Origin: Cordia subcordata
Lineage: Eukaryota > Streptophyta > Magnoliopsida > Boraginales > Cordiaceae
Assembly: GCA_028554755.1 (NCBI GenBank)
Contig: JAPTOF010000006.1
Location: 1,358,501-1,422,500 of the forward strand
DNA: 64,000 nucleotides
Direction: 5' to 3'
The notes beneath the pieces were generated by a model. It worked only from the letters and a program-made list of their open reading frames with translations. It was not told where the DNA came from and did not search any database. The position numbers and the translations under genes were made by a program. This document shows, in pieces, positions 1-14,299 of the stretch. Positions within the stretch are counted from its first letter, which is position 1; each line of letters starts with the position of its first letter.

Positions 1-1691
1 ACGGATATGTGTATATATACACTTTTTACAACAAAAAATAACAAATATAAAAATAATAAATAATATTTTAAAACAAATATAAAATTAACAATATGTATAA
101 GTTCCCTTTAAACTTTTTAGGGTTTATGCCGTGCAAATATAATCCATTGTGATGATTGGCATTTACTTAGTTTGCAACTAAGACAGGGAGGTACTTTGGG
201 GACCGATCAATATTTTGTACAAAAGCAACAACAGACCCGATATTCCACGGAGAATTTCTGATGTTTTAGGGTTCCTTTAGATTAGCATTTTCACAAAAAA
301 GAGTTTTTTCTAAAAAGTTAAAATTTGTAACTCTTGGAAAAAGTTAAATTAGAAGTTTTTTTCAAAGTTTGAACTTTTTCTAAGTCGAATCTAAGTAGTT
401 ATTGTAAAAAAAAAATTAAAAGAAAAAAAAACTTTTTCAGCAAGGAAAAAAAAACAATTTAAACAGGATCTTAATTATGATAGTACATGCTTCACCCACT
501 AACGATACAATATTTTAAAATAAAAATTGGGAATGAAGATAGTAATTACACAATTAAATAATTTATTTTTAAAAATATATTTATTTTTAAAATTATATTA
601 ATATTAACAAATATTTAAATATATAATTTATTAAAAATAAAAATGTTATTTATTATAAAAATAAATATGACTATTTAAAAATATATGAATTATAAACGTA
701 AATATATGAAATTAAAAGTGTTATTGAGTTTCCCATCTTATAAACTAGTTATAGTGAAACATGTCAAATATAAAAAAATTAAAAAGTACAAAAAATTATT
801 ACGGAGTAATTACAATGTAATTACACTAATTCACACCTCTCTCTATGAGAATTAAAAAGTGTTATTGAGAAAGTAGAATTACACTTAATTTACTCTCAAT
901 TACATTCAAATCCAATTATAAGGTACTCTTTCAAACACACCCTTAAAAATAAAATTGTAGTCATCCACCATCTCATAATGCAATTTTTTCAAATTAGACT
1001 GTCAAAAAATCCTCCGTTATAGAAAGTGAGCCCCACACGTGTTTTTTGGTTGTGCGTGAGAGTGATGATAAGAGTTTCCCATCTTATAAATGCCATTATA
1101 ATTCATATTATCCGAGTGCTAATTCCATGCTTGTCCTTTCTTTAAGCTCCCCTCCCCCTTTTTTTATGCTACAAAAGGCCCGTTTGAATTAGTTTTTTTT
1201 TTAATACTTTTTTTAACAATTTTTGAAAAAATAATTTTTTTTAAAAACTGAAAATTCTAACTTCTAAAAAAACTTGTATTTGAACTTTTTTAAAATTTTA
1301 ACTTTTTTAAAAATCAAATCAAATAATTATTACAAATTTAATTTAATTTTTTTTAAAAAAAATTACCTTTCTCTTTAAAAAAAATCAATCCAGCCCAAAG
1401 TTATAACAATGTCGGGGCCTGAACAAACATCACATGCCCCTGCCAAATGAGACCATAGCTGAAAAGAACATCCTCAGATGCTAAGCACTTAAAAAATACT
1501 AAAAAGCTAATAGTAAAATTAATCAATATTTAAAAGCAACATACGAGAAAAGCATCCAACTACAAAAATAAAGGTAAGCCACAACAACAGTGGCAAAACG
1601 TATATAACAACCAGATCCCATTTTTTAGAACTTAAAAAGGTAAATATAACCCTGCAACAATTCAGTTCGGAAAAGCCAAAAGATTGATTCC
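1..1691. other. intergenic AT-rich DNA, 3' flank of beta-tubulin
   Basis: No coding frame is supported here. The stretch is very AT-rich with long A and T runs. Two parts look like worn MITE relics: about 480-960, ending in sequence related to plant MITE termini near 925-950, and about 1176-1400, which begins with a GCCCGTTTGAATTAG-type end that recurs elsewhere in the window (near 10250, 34390 and 51780). The last 150-200 bases before 1692 should hold the 3' UTR of the minus-strand tubulin gene. Confidence 0.5.
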
Positions 1692-3904
<2,213 letters not shown>

Positions 3905-3909
3905 TTTTA

Positions 3910-3991
3910 GAGAGAGAAAGAGTGATACGTTTGAATGGAGAGAGAGACAGAGACAGAGGCAGAGAGAGTGTGTGTGTGTGTGTGTGTGTGA
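3910..3991. repeat. GA-rich tract and (TG)n microsatellite in the tubulin leader
   Basis: A run of AGAGAG-type repeats (about 3910-3968) is followed by a pure (GT)n tract (about 3968-3991). Read on the minus strand this is a CT/CA-rich 5' untranslated leader just upstream of the tubulin ATG. Pyrimidine-rich leaders are common in highly expressed plant genes. The CA tract is likely length-polymorphic. Confidence 0.8.
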
Positions 3992-4043
3992 TTGAAGTAG
4001 GGTTTGAGGTGGTGTGTGGAAATGGAGGTGAGGGAGTTTGTCG

Positions 4044-4049
4044 TTTATA
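4044..4049 (-). promoter_or_regulatory. putative TATA box of the beta-tubulin gene
   Basis: TATAAA reads on the minus strand about 140 bases upstream of the tubulin ATG. It would place transcription start near 4010-4020 and give a leader of about 110 nt containing the CT/CA-rich tract. This rests on motif and spacing only. Confidence 0.5.
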
Positions 4050-6476
4050 TTGTGCGGGGAGAGGAGATAGTAACGTTGATATTTTGCCGTTATATCACGG
4101 TGGCGTGAACGTTGGTTTTAAGTGGGAATTTTGAATTTCGAAATTTTTTGTTTGAATTTTTTGGGGGTGGTGGGGCGCGAGGTGAAACTAGAATTTCTCT
4201 CACGCCATCTCGGAGTAGGTGAAACCGACGCGAGGGGGTCACGTAAGTAAAAGGGTTAAGCGCAAGTTTGAATTGCTCCTTTTTTTTTTCTTTTGAAATT
4301 TTATTTTTTTAGAACAAGTATATTACTGTTGTAATAATTATTTGAGCGGGCTTTTAAATAAATTGAAATTTTAAAAGAAACTCTAATATAATTTCTTTTT
4401 AAAAGACAAAATTTTCATCTTCTAAAAAAATATTTTTTTAAGAGCTTCAAAAAAAATGGTGTTAAAATAAATTAATCCAAACGAGTCCTAATTTCGAAAA
4501 AATTCCAAAAGTTGTCACTTAATTTTAATTTAGTATGCATTATTTATAAAATTCAAATTAGTTTCAATGTTTTAAAATATAGTCAAACTGATCTCTATTG
4601 GTCTAGAAATTCTTAATATTTTTAGTGTTTCTAAAAGAAAATTAATCCAAGCGAGTCTTAATTTCAAAAAATCCCAAAGTTGTCACTTAATTTCAAAAAA
4701 TCCCAAAGTTGTCACTTAATTTCAAATGAGTCCACATTATTTAGAAAAATCAAAATTTGTCTTAGAATTTCAAAAATAGTCAAATAAATCCTTATTGGTC
4801 CAGATATTCATATTAATCTTCAGTGTTCTACAAACTTGTTCAAATTAGTCCCTATTATTTTATTAGTGTAGGGATTAATTTGAATAAATTTATAAAAAAA
4901 ATTGAGGATTAATTTTCATATTTTTAAATAATATGAATTAATTTAATATATTTATAAAATATTAAAGACTAATTTAAACTTTTCACAACATTAGGGACTT
5001 TTTGTATACTTTCCCCGGGCAAAAGAGGAATGCGGTGTATTGTGACGGCGTGAGCAGTTGGGCCCGTGATATAGGAGGGGGTATGTCAGTTCATGTGGGG
5101 TTGGGCAGTGAAGGAGATAGATCTGGTGCAGCCGAGCTCAGGAATGATTGTTTGGAAATAAAAATAAAAATTAATTAATTTCATTTTGCATTTGGTGTTG
5201 TGGGGAGGTGAAAGTTTGTTGACAACACCCCCACCCCCCAAGATGTTTCAACTGTAAAGTAATCAACGTGTGACGTATTATTCTTTAGCTGTTGATTGCC
5301 AAATTATTAGTTTCAAACTCAAATTGATACTCCAAACTTTCACTATCCACTCGAGATCAAATCTAATTATGGAGGATTGGGTTGTTAATCCTCATTCAGT
5401 AATCCGTTTATGATGTGATCGAACATCTAATATTCTCTTGTTGTAAGTTTTTTACTTGGAGTTCATACTATTCATCATATATATGTTTGCTTTTTGGGGG
5501 AAAAATGAAAATAATTGTGATTCTATTTCAATTTTGATAAAAACTAGTACAATTTTATTACGGATTTATTTTTTTTATAGAAAATGTTAAATTAAATTGA
5601 ATTTATTTATTTTTCAATAGTATATGAAGAATTTAGTCGTGAATATTCTTAAACAATAGATATTAAATTTACACAGCTTTAATCTCTACAATTCTCAAAT
5701 GAAAAATACTTCAAGGCTTTTAAGTGTTAATTAATTATTAATTAAATTTCCAAATTAAAATTAATATATATATATTCATAATAAGAAAACGAATCTTTTG
5801 AAATTTGTGAATGAATATTATCTTTAAAAATTAATTATTTGATAATTAAATTTCTAAGTTAAAACTAAGAATATATATCCATAATAGACAATAAGTGAAC
5901 CTTTTGTAATTTATAAATGAATTACATTTTAATATTAATTGATTCATTGTTTAATTTTTAATTAAACTAATAATTTAATTATATCCACAAAGATAAAAAT
6001 AATATAAATTATTGTATAAGCTAATAATAAAATATATGTTGCACCCACTGGTATGACACTCTCATTACGCTCAAAAAAATTATTTTTTAATAATAAACAT
6101 TAAATTTACTCGAATTTAATCTTTTAAAACTCACAAATGAATATTATTTTAAGAATTAATTAATTGAAAATTAAATTTCTAATGTTAACAATATATATTC
6201 AAAATAGATAAGAAATAATTTTTTTAGAATTCACAAATGAATTCAATCTTATGCATTAATATGCACGACACTCTCACAATGCTCAAATATAACACTTTCA
6301 CAATATTAAAAATATATATATAACTTTTATATATAGTATAGATTTGACCAAGTGCCTAATAGCTTGACTATATTTTTGTGATCTAGTTAGTGTCAGGGTG
6401 TATACATATGCGTGTCTGTCTACGTATGTGTTCTCTTTTATTCAATTGTTCATTTTTATCTTCTATCTTGTAATAA

Positions 6477-6478
<2 letters not shown>

Positions 6479-6510
<32 letters not shown>
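6479..6510. repeat. (AT)n microsatellite
   Basis: About 16 perfect AT units, the most common simple repeat in dicot intergenic DNA. Confidence 0.95.
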
Positions 6511-6514
<4 letters not shown>

Positions 6515-6831
6515 TGAAAACTAATGTTACACAATAAATGTTACAAATGCAAACATCTTGGACCAATATAATGAATAATTTGTAATCAAACATGTCTAAC
6601 AAGAAAATGATTTTTTTAATGAGAAAATAAGTTTGTTTAGATGCTTCTTTTGTTTCTGAAATTGCAAGTCATTTATTGTGCTCACCCAATCTCATTAAAA
6701 TTGTTACTAAAGCCTTTTTTTTATTTTTTCTAAATAAGCAGGAATTTATATTAATCACAAAAAATTTACAACCACCTTCAAATTTACCGCCAACAAGACT
6801 ACTCCGTTAAGCAAAGTCAAAGTTCTATCTA

Positions 6832-6833
<2 letters not shown>

Positions 6834-6871
<38 letters not shown>
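6834..6871. repeat. (AT)n microsatellite
   Basis: About 19 uninterrupted TA/AT units. Confidence 0.95.
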
Positions 6872-6876
<5 letters not shown>

Positions 6877-7715
6877 ACTATTTTTGAAACTATGATTTTT
6901 GCACATTTTGTGCCAGATATAAAGAATAATTGTGTCAATGATCTATTCCTCTATCCGCGCCGTGTTTTGGAAGATCATTTTGTTTCGCACCATCCAAACA
7001 TGAAAAATAATCTCTTAAATGCAGAGTTTTTATGGTGAATGCTTAACGCGACTTATAAGCAGAGCCAAACAGGCTGATATTCTTCTTTTGCTGATCCGCT
7101 GCGTTACCCCTTCCTCGCTAGTGATCCCCAACATGGAGGCTTCTCCAGCTTCATGCATGTGTTCCAACTCCTTCGAATGAAACCACAAGCGAAGAAGAGA
7201 TGTCCCCTCTCTTTAATATAAAGCTTTGTTTGGTGTAATTGTGAAACTTTAGTTATTTAACTGTAAAATTTTTAGTAATAAAGCTTTAAATAAATGCGCT
7301 GTTGATAATAACTTGTGAGTTTTTTGGACTTATGTTTTGGGAGTTAAGTTTTCAATTGTTTTGATGGCAATATAAGAATTACAAAAATATAGAATAGTAT
7401 TTCCGAGAAAAAAAAAATTGAATGAGAAAATTATTGGCATGAAGGAAAGCCCTTTTTTGAAAAGCTACAATCGGAGTTTTTGGTTTCTCAATTTTTTTTT
7501 TAAATAAAAACTTTGCCTTTTATGTCCAAACTTTTTTACAAAGAGACCAAGTTTCACCTTTTAAATTAAATGAAAAGTACTTTTGAGTATCTAAAAATTG
7601 ACTCTTTGAATAAGTATAGATGTGATTACGAGCGAATGAGAGAATATCTTTGTATCTCTTGTTCATGAAAAGGAAAACTCCGTGAAAAGTGTTTACAGAA
7701 TGAAGGGTGAGTTTA

Positions 7716-8457
7716 GTGTAACAATTACCAAGTGCGTGTTCAGCAACAGCTTTTCAAGTAACGTTTAGCTTTTTGAATAGTCAAAATACTATTTTCTAAA
7801 TTATTGTCGTTCAGTAAACTAGCATTTCAAGTAACTTTTTAGGTAGTTTTTAGCGATTCTCAAAAGCTACAAATTTTAGCCTTTCAGGTAACTTTTAGCT
7901 TTTGATTTTTTTTTTTAGCAATTCTACCCTTTTTTCATTTTTTTATTTTTCTATTCTTTTCCAATCCTCTCTATATTTTTACCTTTTTCCTTCACAAATA
8001 TAAATAAGAAATAATATAAAAATAAATTTCTATTTCTATGTAATCAACATTACTAAAAGCATAAGTTTTATTAGTACATTTTTTTAACGAAATAATTTTG
8101 AAACTATTAAAATTATTTTTTGTAATATTGATATAAATGTTTTATCAAAAAATTAGTTATACTTTAATATTAAAATATGATTATGAAAATAAATATCTAA
8201 TTATAAAATATATTATCTTATTCCTATAATAGTAATATTAATTACAATTATCATAATAACAATAATAATAATAACATGATATCAATGTCCTTTTATATCA
8301 TTTAACATTCATCAGCTAATCCACCAGCTAATTTTATCGAACACATTTTGTTCAATCAGCTAGTTAAACAGTTATCCGCTAATAGCTAAAATACAACAGC
8401 TATCAGCTACTCAAACAGTTATCAGTTACTCCAATAACTAAATTTGCCAAACTGACC
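7716..8457 (-). mobile_element. Tourist/PIF-Harbinger-like MITE, copy A (about 740 bp)
   Basis: This segment is an inverted, diverged copy of the element at 56150-56931. Reverse-complementing either one aligns them along nearly the whole length, for example around the phrases AGCTTTTCAAGTAAC, ATTTTTTGTAATATTGATAT and CAGCTACTCAAACAG. The right end reads GCCAAACTGACC followed by TTA, and a matching TTA lies at 7713-7715, consistent with the 3-bp TWA target duplication of PIF/Harbinger MITEs. The left terminus is less clean than in copy B. No transposase frame is present, so it is non-autonomous. Confidence 0.7.
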
Positions 8458-9738
8458 TTAAAACAATTAATTTTTTAATTTTAAATTTTAAATAATAGAG
8501 AGTCAAATCACGTTAAAATATTATCTATCTTTGCCTGCGTCGGTGTGTCTTCATTCCCTAAATAATATCTACACTTTTGTGCTAAACAAGTTGCAATATT
8601 TGGTCATGTTCATTATAGTATAAAAGTCGGAAGGTAAAGAGGGAAAATAAATAAAATATCTCAGAAAAGGTGCACGAATTCGAGACAGTAAACATTAAGA
8701 TGGGTGTTTGAATGCGGCTGAAACTTGGGCCCACTCAATTGTTTTCAGTGTATGAGGCCCACTACTGAACGTGCATCGTACTCCAAGCTGAGGCCCATTT
8801 CGGAAATCCAGCGAATGAAAAAGCTGCAGAAAAGCGGGTGTTTTAAAGCCGAAGCAATGGAGTCATTATCATCAAGTGTGTGAGTGAGAGCAGATGTTGG
8901 GATCATGACATCGTTGTGAAGAAGCAAAGAACACTGAGGAGTCGTAACGTCTTATTCATAAACAGTCATGAGGATAACAATTGTTCTTGTGGTTGATGTT
9001 TTCCCGTACTCCCATTTATGGTCGGTCACGTTCCAATTATTTATTTAAAAAATTTATTTCAATATTCCTCCAGCTCTCAACTTTGCTTCTGTCTTTGATA
9101 TTATTGCGTAGAATGGAAATCATTATTAGTTTTTGTTGTGCTTTTTTTTTTTTAACTGTATGAACATAATTTCAAAATATTAACTAAAATATAATCTAAA
9201 TGTTCAATGTTGATCTTCAGACGTGCACCAGCGGCCCCTTTATATCGATAGTGCACCTAAGCCGATGAAAATAAAAATACGGTATCCATCTGTCCAATGT
9301 GGCTAACAATAGACCAAAAGAGTTTAGGCCTTTTTTGTTTTTTCGTATAGCTTTACTGAAAAATTCGAATTTAATAAAAGACGCCACTCTACGAGAAAAG
9401 TTTCTTGGTTGAATCTTCCTTCTACAACTCACAACACTTTGGAAATATAAAGATGTACAGGATTTTCAGCTTGATTCACTCGCTCCATCATCATCATCCA
9501 ACGGAAAAGCAGGAAGGAGGCATTATATACCCAACCTGGTCAAGAAAACAGACACCTTCTTGGGATGGGCAAGCAAGCAACGACATCATTCCCTCACCAA
9601 GCCTGCAGGCCAAATCCATCTGTCCAAGTGATATATATTCGCAATCAAACCTAATCCCTCGTTTCTTATAGAATTTGAACCCATGACCTCACTCGTGAAA
9701 AAAGTAGTTTCAACTACTTGAACTACCTCTAATCCTGT

Positions 9739-9740
<2 letters not shown>

Positions 9741-9770
<30 letters not shown>
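9741..9770. repeat. (AT)n microsatellite
   Basis: 15 perfect AT units. Confidence 0.95.
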
Positions 9771-9772
<2 letters not shown>

Positions 9773-10064
9773 ATCAAATATGAAATACAAATTAAGTCTC
9801 TTGCCTTCGTATTGAGAGTACTAGTAACCTTCCATTAGTAGAGTTTCAAATATCTATTTATATAAGAAATTGTAACTAAAATGTAATATCTCATGTCATG
9901 TTGCTAAGGGTTGTGTTTAGTATGTAATTTATAAGTGAATGTTGTGGGTTTAACTAATAATTCAAGAACAAACTAATTATTTCCTATGCCGCTAGAGTGC
10001 GGTTGCTCTTGACCCAAAAAAAGATGCTGGCCCGGGCCTTCAGACAGGCTTTTCTCATAGTTAT

Positions 10065-10485
10065 TGGGCTTTCTACTTGATTTGTATTGTCATTGGGTTG
10101 AACCCAATGTTTTGTACAAGTCCTTCAACGTTTTATTTCTAGGTCTGTTTTGTTTATTTCCTCGTTGAGCAACCTTTTTATAACCTTCAGAGATAATAAA
10201 TTATTTTTTCAAGGATAAGAAAAAAAGAAAACACTCTTGCATCGTACTTGTTTGAATTTGTTTGAATTGATTTTTTTTTTTTAAATATTTATTTTAACTT
10301 TTGAGACAACAAATTTTTAAAAATTTTAACTTAAACAAAATAAAATAAAATTTCAATTTCTTTTGATATCTAAGAAAACAATGTAAAGCGTTTATCATTA
10401 AAAAAATTGATCCAAACAAATAATTAGTTGGGTTGCTACATATGGGTTAACGGGGCGGTTTCCAACCCGAAACTCCTTAAACCCT
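10065..10485 (+). promoter_or_regulatory. site II-like and telo-box-like motifs upstream of the zinc-knuckle gene
   Basis: TGGGCT lies at 10065-10070, GGCCCGGGCC-type sequence near 10029-10038, and AAACCCT at 10479-10485, about 120 bases before the ATG. Site II (TGGGCY) plus telo-box (AAACCCT) pairs are typical of plant ribosome-biogenesis and translation genes. The assignment is by motif only; the distal TGGGCT is far from the start. Confidence 0.35.
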
Positions 10486-10604
10486 CCTCTTCAAGACAAC
10501 CAAATTCTCTCCAGTCTCGTCCACCACCATTGCCTCAGCCCTTGAGCTAAACGACGCCGTAAAGTCCCACCTCAACACGAAAGCAAACTGCAAGCAGAAC
10601 AAAA

Positions 10605-13600
10605 ATGGTGAGCCAAAGGCAGAGAGTAGCACGGAAACGGTTCAAAGAAGAGCACCCAGAGCTGTTCCCAAAGGCAGAGCCAACGCCACCCAAAGACCCA
10701 AACAAGAAGAAGAAGAAAAAGAAGAGCATATTCAAGAAGAAAAAAGCAGACCCAAATAATTCCAAGAAGAAAAACTCATTCAAGAAACACCCACTTAGAG
10801 TGCCTGGCATGAGGCCTGGTGACAGTTGTTTTATATGTAAAGAACAAGACCATATTGCCAAAAATTGCCCTAAAAAAGCTGAATGGGGGAAGAATAAGGT
10901 CTGCTTTCTCTATTTTTTTTAAAAACATTCTTTTTAATGTTTTTGTGCTTTTGGATATCTGATTGTGCTGTGCTCTCTTATGTTATAAGTTCAGTTTAAG
11001 GTTGATGGTATAATTCTGCATGCTTACAATTTGTTTGAGCATAAATTTATGTGGCCCCATCAATGTGGGATAATGTTTGGTTTAGTCTAACATTAGTTTG
11101 AGCATAAATTTATGTGCATTTCTGACTAAAATAGATAATTGGGCAGTTAGAATTTAAATATCAGTTATTGTGCATTGATGGTTCTTCAACTCCCTTTTGG
11201 GGCAATGATTTTAGTTAAGTTTGTTCTCCCCCCAACCCCAACCAAACACCACTGCTCTTTTCAGGTCCATTACTATAAATATGTTGTTTGGGAATTAATC
11301 TAGATTGTTGTTTGATTGTTGTAGAAGTGTTTGCTTTGTCGGAAACGTGGTCACTCTCTCAAGACTTGTCCAAACAAGAATGATGAGTTGATAGAGAAGA
11401 AATTTTGTTACAATTGTGGAGAAACGAGTCATACTCTAGCCAAATGTCCGCAGCCTCTGCAAGAAGGTATGCTTTTCATAGCTATAGGTGTTCCCGACAA
11501 TTATCAGTACTTATTTCATATTCAGTGTTAATGGTTCAGTTTTTTCAGTTTACTTAGTAGTATACCTTATTGTTATACTTGTTACTGTTGAACAACTATA
11601 GGGAGGACTTCCTTGACACGACGAAAGAGGGGCTCCAGTCACAACTATTTGATTATTGAGCAACTGCTTACATTTGCTGACCGTTGACTTTATGATCTTG
11701 AGCATTCTCTTTACGATAATATTGACATGTTTAGGGGCTTGGTAGACTTGGTTAATGGATTCTTCCTGTAACTATAATGTTTGTTTGTCAATTATGCATC
11801 TTTGGCTTGTTTAATTAGCAAATTGCAAGTTTGTATTTCTATTTGGGATTATCTGCGCTTTCTTATGGCAACTTTCATTTGCTTTTTTATTCGGCTGTAT
11901 GACATACTGTCAAATTTGTAGAATTAGAGTCATTAATATCTATACTAGATCCTTTTGCTTAGGGAAAAAAAATCTTGAGTAGGTTTTTTGGGTCATATTA
12001 TGCTAATATCTCAGCAAAAACAATATGAGTTGTTTTCCCATGCCGACTGAAACGTTGTACTCTTAAAACGTTGATTGTGTTCGAGGCAATCTAGTGACTT
12101 CTATGTCTCCTGGAAAATGGGTCTTTTCTCCTTTTGTTTCAACATGCCTTGATTCTCTTTCTAATTATGCAGGCGGAACAAAATTTGCCATTTGCTTTAT
12201 TTGTAATGGACGTGGACACTTGAGTAAAAACTGCCCTCAGAATAAACATGGGATCTACCCAGAGGTACATGTCGATATCATTTTGGCATTCAGTTTTTCT
12301 TGATGGAAACAACTCTACATATTGGGCTTTTTATGGATTAAAATTTTACTCTCTCTTTCACCACCTGTGTGCACTTCTTGTTACCAACTCTGAAGTTTCT
12401 ATGTTTTCAGCTACACTATTAACATAGGGTTGGCATATTCATAACAATTATTTTTTTTCGGTAGGGCGGCTGCTGTGAAATTTGTCAAGAGAAAACACAT
12501 CTGAAGAAAGATTGTCCAAAGAAAGGAAACAAAGCCTCTGACGCATTCGCAAAATCATGTAAGTGTTTGTATATTTATTGAATCATGATCTTTTGATTTT
12601 TACTTGCTATTTTCCTTACATGTTAAATAATAAGAAACGCCGCCAATAACTCATTTCTGCAATTGCACTACTTAGACACATTGTTTTGGCTGTATCGAGT
12701 TCCTCTTGTAAGGGTGTCATCCTTGTTATTCAAACTGGAAGTTCATCCTTTCCAAAAGAGCTTGAAATGTGGATTCAAATGTGTATGGTTTTATGTTATG
12801 CATGCTAGTTGCCATTTCTGAGTCTGTTTAAATATTGCTAGATTAGATTGTTTGGCTTATCCCTGAACTTTTCCCTCCATTATGCACAGCCCGTAAAATC
12901 TCGTTGCTGCTTTTATTCCCTTTGTGTGTGCGCGTGTCTAATTTCTATCTGACATTTTGGTTTTTGCCTCCGTAGTGTCGATCTTTCAAACAGCTTTTAC
13001 TGGCAGAACTGCACCACCTGATTCACTTCCCTCTTACATGTTATGTTAGTGAGGACTGGTTGAGAATTTTGATCTCTTTGTAGATTGGAGATGCTTCTAT
13101 CATTTTTGGTTATCTGGAAATAGTTCATAATGCCAACCCATCCATATATCGGGGGAAACAATTTATATGAATTCTTTGGTTCGAGTTAGTAGGAGGGATC
13201 TTGAACTCGGAAGTAGACTGTAGAAACTAGCTTAGGATGTCCATAGCACTTGCAGTAATCGGCTTCATTGAAATTTCTGGTGTAGTATATGTAATATGAC
13301 TGAAATCATGTTTACATTTAATAGAATGGAGAAAGGGAGGGAAGAGGGAGTTTATAGGCCGTCTTCCAAAATAGTGCAAAGAAACTTGAGCAGCAAATGG
13401 AGGAAACTAGTTACAGGGGTGAAGAAGTACTTTGCTTCTTATATGCTTGAAGTGGTAATGTATTTCATTTGCTCTGAGATTCTTAGCGAGGTATATTGCT
13501 ACTGAAGCTTAACCAATACTATAGGTAGAAAGTCCTGCTCCAAATACCTCTGAACTGTAGAGTAGCCAAGGCAAGGCCTTGATCTTTGATCCTTAAACTA

Positions 13601-14299
13601 CACGCATCTCATGCACTTTGAGATTCTTAAGTGATTAAAATATCTAGTGGAGATTGACCATTGTCTCTACATTGTGGGCTGAAAGTCCTCTTCAACGAGA
13701 CCTCCAAACTGCAGAGCAGCCAAAACAGTGTCTGGGTCTTGGATGTTTACAGAAGGAATCAACGAATTGCCATACATGTTATATTGTGAATTAAACCCAA
13801 GTACAATTCACTAAAAGGTCGTCTGATTTATCAGAGCATATGATTAAAAAGAAAATCTGATGGGTAGCTGTTCTTGGAATTAACTGCATTTTCCATATTT
13901 GGCATAATCTCAAGGATCAGTTGTATCTATTGCAATGAGTCCTAAAAGAATATTTATCCGATTTATATACTTGTGATGTGCTTTTAGTTAATTGTCACAC
14001 GAGATGGACTGCTTCTTTGCAGTTGGCATTGTGCCAGTGGCTTGTTATTTGAGATTTGAATCCTCTCTTAACGTTACAATGTTATGGTTTTGTTATTTGG
14101 CATAATCTAACCATTGTAGTAAATTTACTTGTTTCTCTGGACAGCCGGAATCGGAGCAATATCTGAGGGACGGGTCACTAAGCTCACCAGCGGGGACGAT
14201 CTGGAAGATGACTTTATGATACCGGAAACAAATGCTGGTGGCAAAGACAATAAATCGAAGAAAAAGCAGGGACCGAAAGTTGTAAATTTTACAGGTTGA
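10605..14299 (+). CDS. zinc-knuckle (CCHC) protein, ZCCHC9-like (5 exons, 258 aa)
   Basis: A predicted RNA-binding protein. Coding exons: 10605-10898, 11325-11466, 12173-12264, 12465-12558 and 14145-14299; all junctions are GT-AG and the frame closes at TGA. The first ~65 residues are strongly basic, with runs of lysine (around DPNKKKKKKKSIFKKKKA), fitting nuclear or nucleolar targeting. Five CX2CX4HX4C knuckles follow: CFICKEQDHIAKNC, CLLCRKRGHSLKTC, CYNCGETSHTLAKC, CFICNGRGHLSKNC and CEICQEKTHLKKDC. The C-terminal ~50 residues are acidic then basic, without a domain. The layout (basic N-terminus plus serial knuckles, ~260 aa) matches the ZCCHC9 family, linked in animals to rRNA-related regulation; the plant role is inferred. 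Human ZCCHC9 is usually described with four knuckles, here five are seen. The knuckle-rich exons make this distinct from retroviral Gag, and no retroelement flanks it. Confidence 0.92.

Larger units (their letters stand above)
4140..7700. other. intergenic, repeat-rich AT DNA
   Basis: No coding frame is supported. About 4480-5000 is a degenerate repeat block in which phrases such as AAGTTGTCACTTAATTT recur (4510, 4678, 4700). Related phrases appear again near 24220-24560, suggesting an old dispersed repeat. Perfect (AT)n tracts lie at about 6479-6510 and 6834-6871. The remainder is long A/T runs. Confidence 0.5.
8461..10604. other. intergenic DNA upstream of the zinc-knuckle gene
   Basis: No convincing gene. 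Short open frames at 8745-8927, 9217-9432 and 9405-9671 show no recognisable domain. A perfect (AT)n tract occupies 9741-9770. About 10247-10430 resembles the short GTTTGAATT-ended repeat also seen near 1176 and 34390. The last 150 bases should hold the promoter and leader of the downstream gene. Confidence 0.45.

Noticed and set aside
8745..9671. Small open frames on both strands
   Set aside because: Each is about 60-90 codons, with no domain, no splice partner and AT-rich composition.
10605..12558. Zinc knuckles as a possible retroviral-type Gag relic
   Set aside because: The five knuckles are spread over introns with correct splice sites, the protein has a non-Gag basic N-terminus, and no LTR, protease or reverse transcriptase is nearby.
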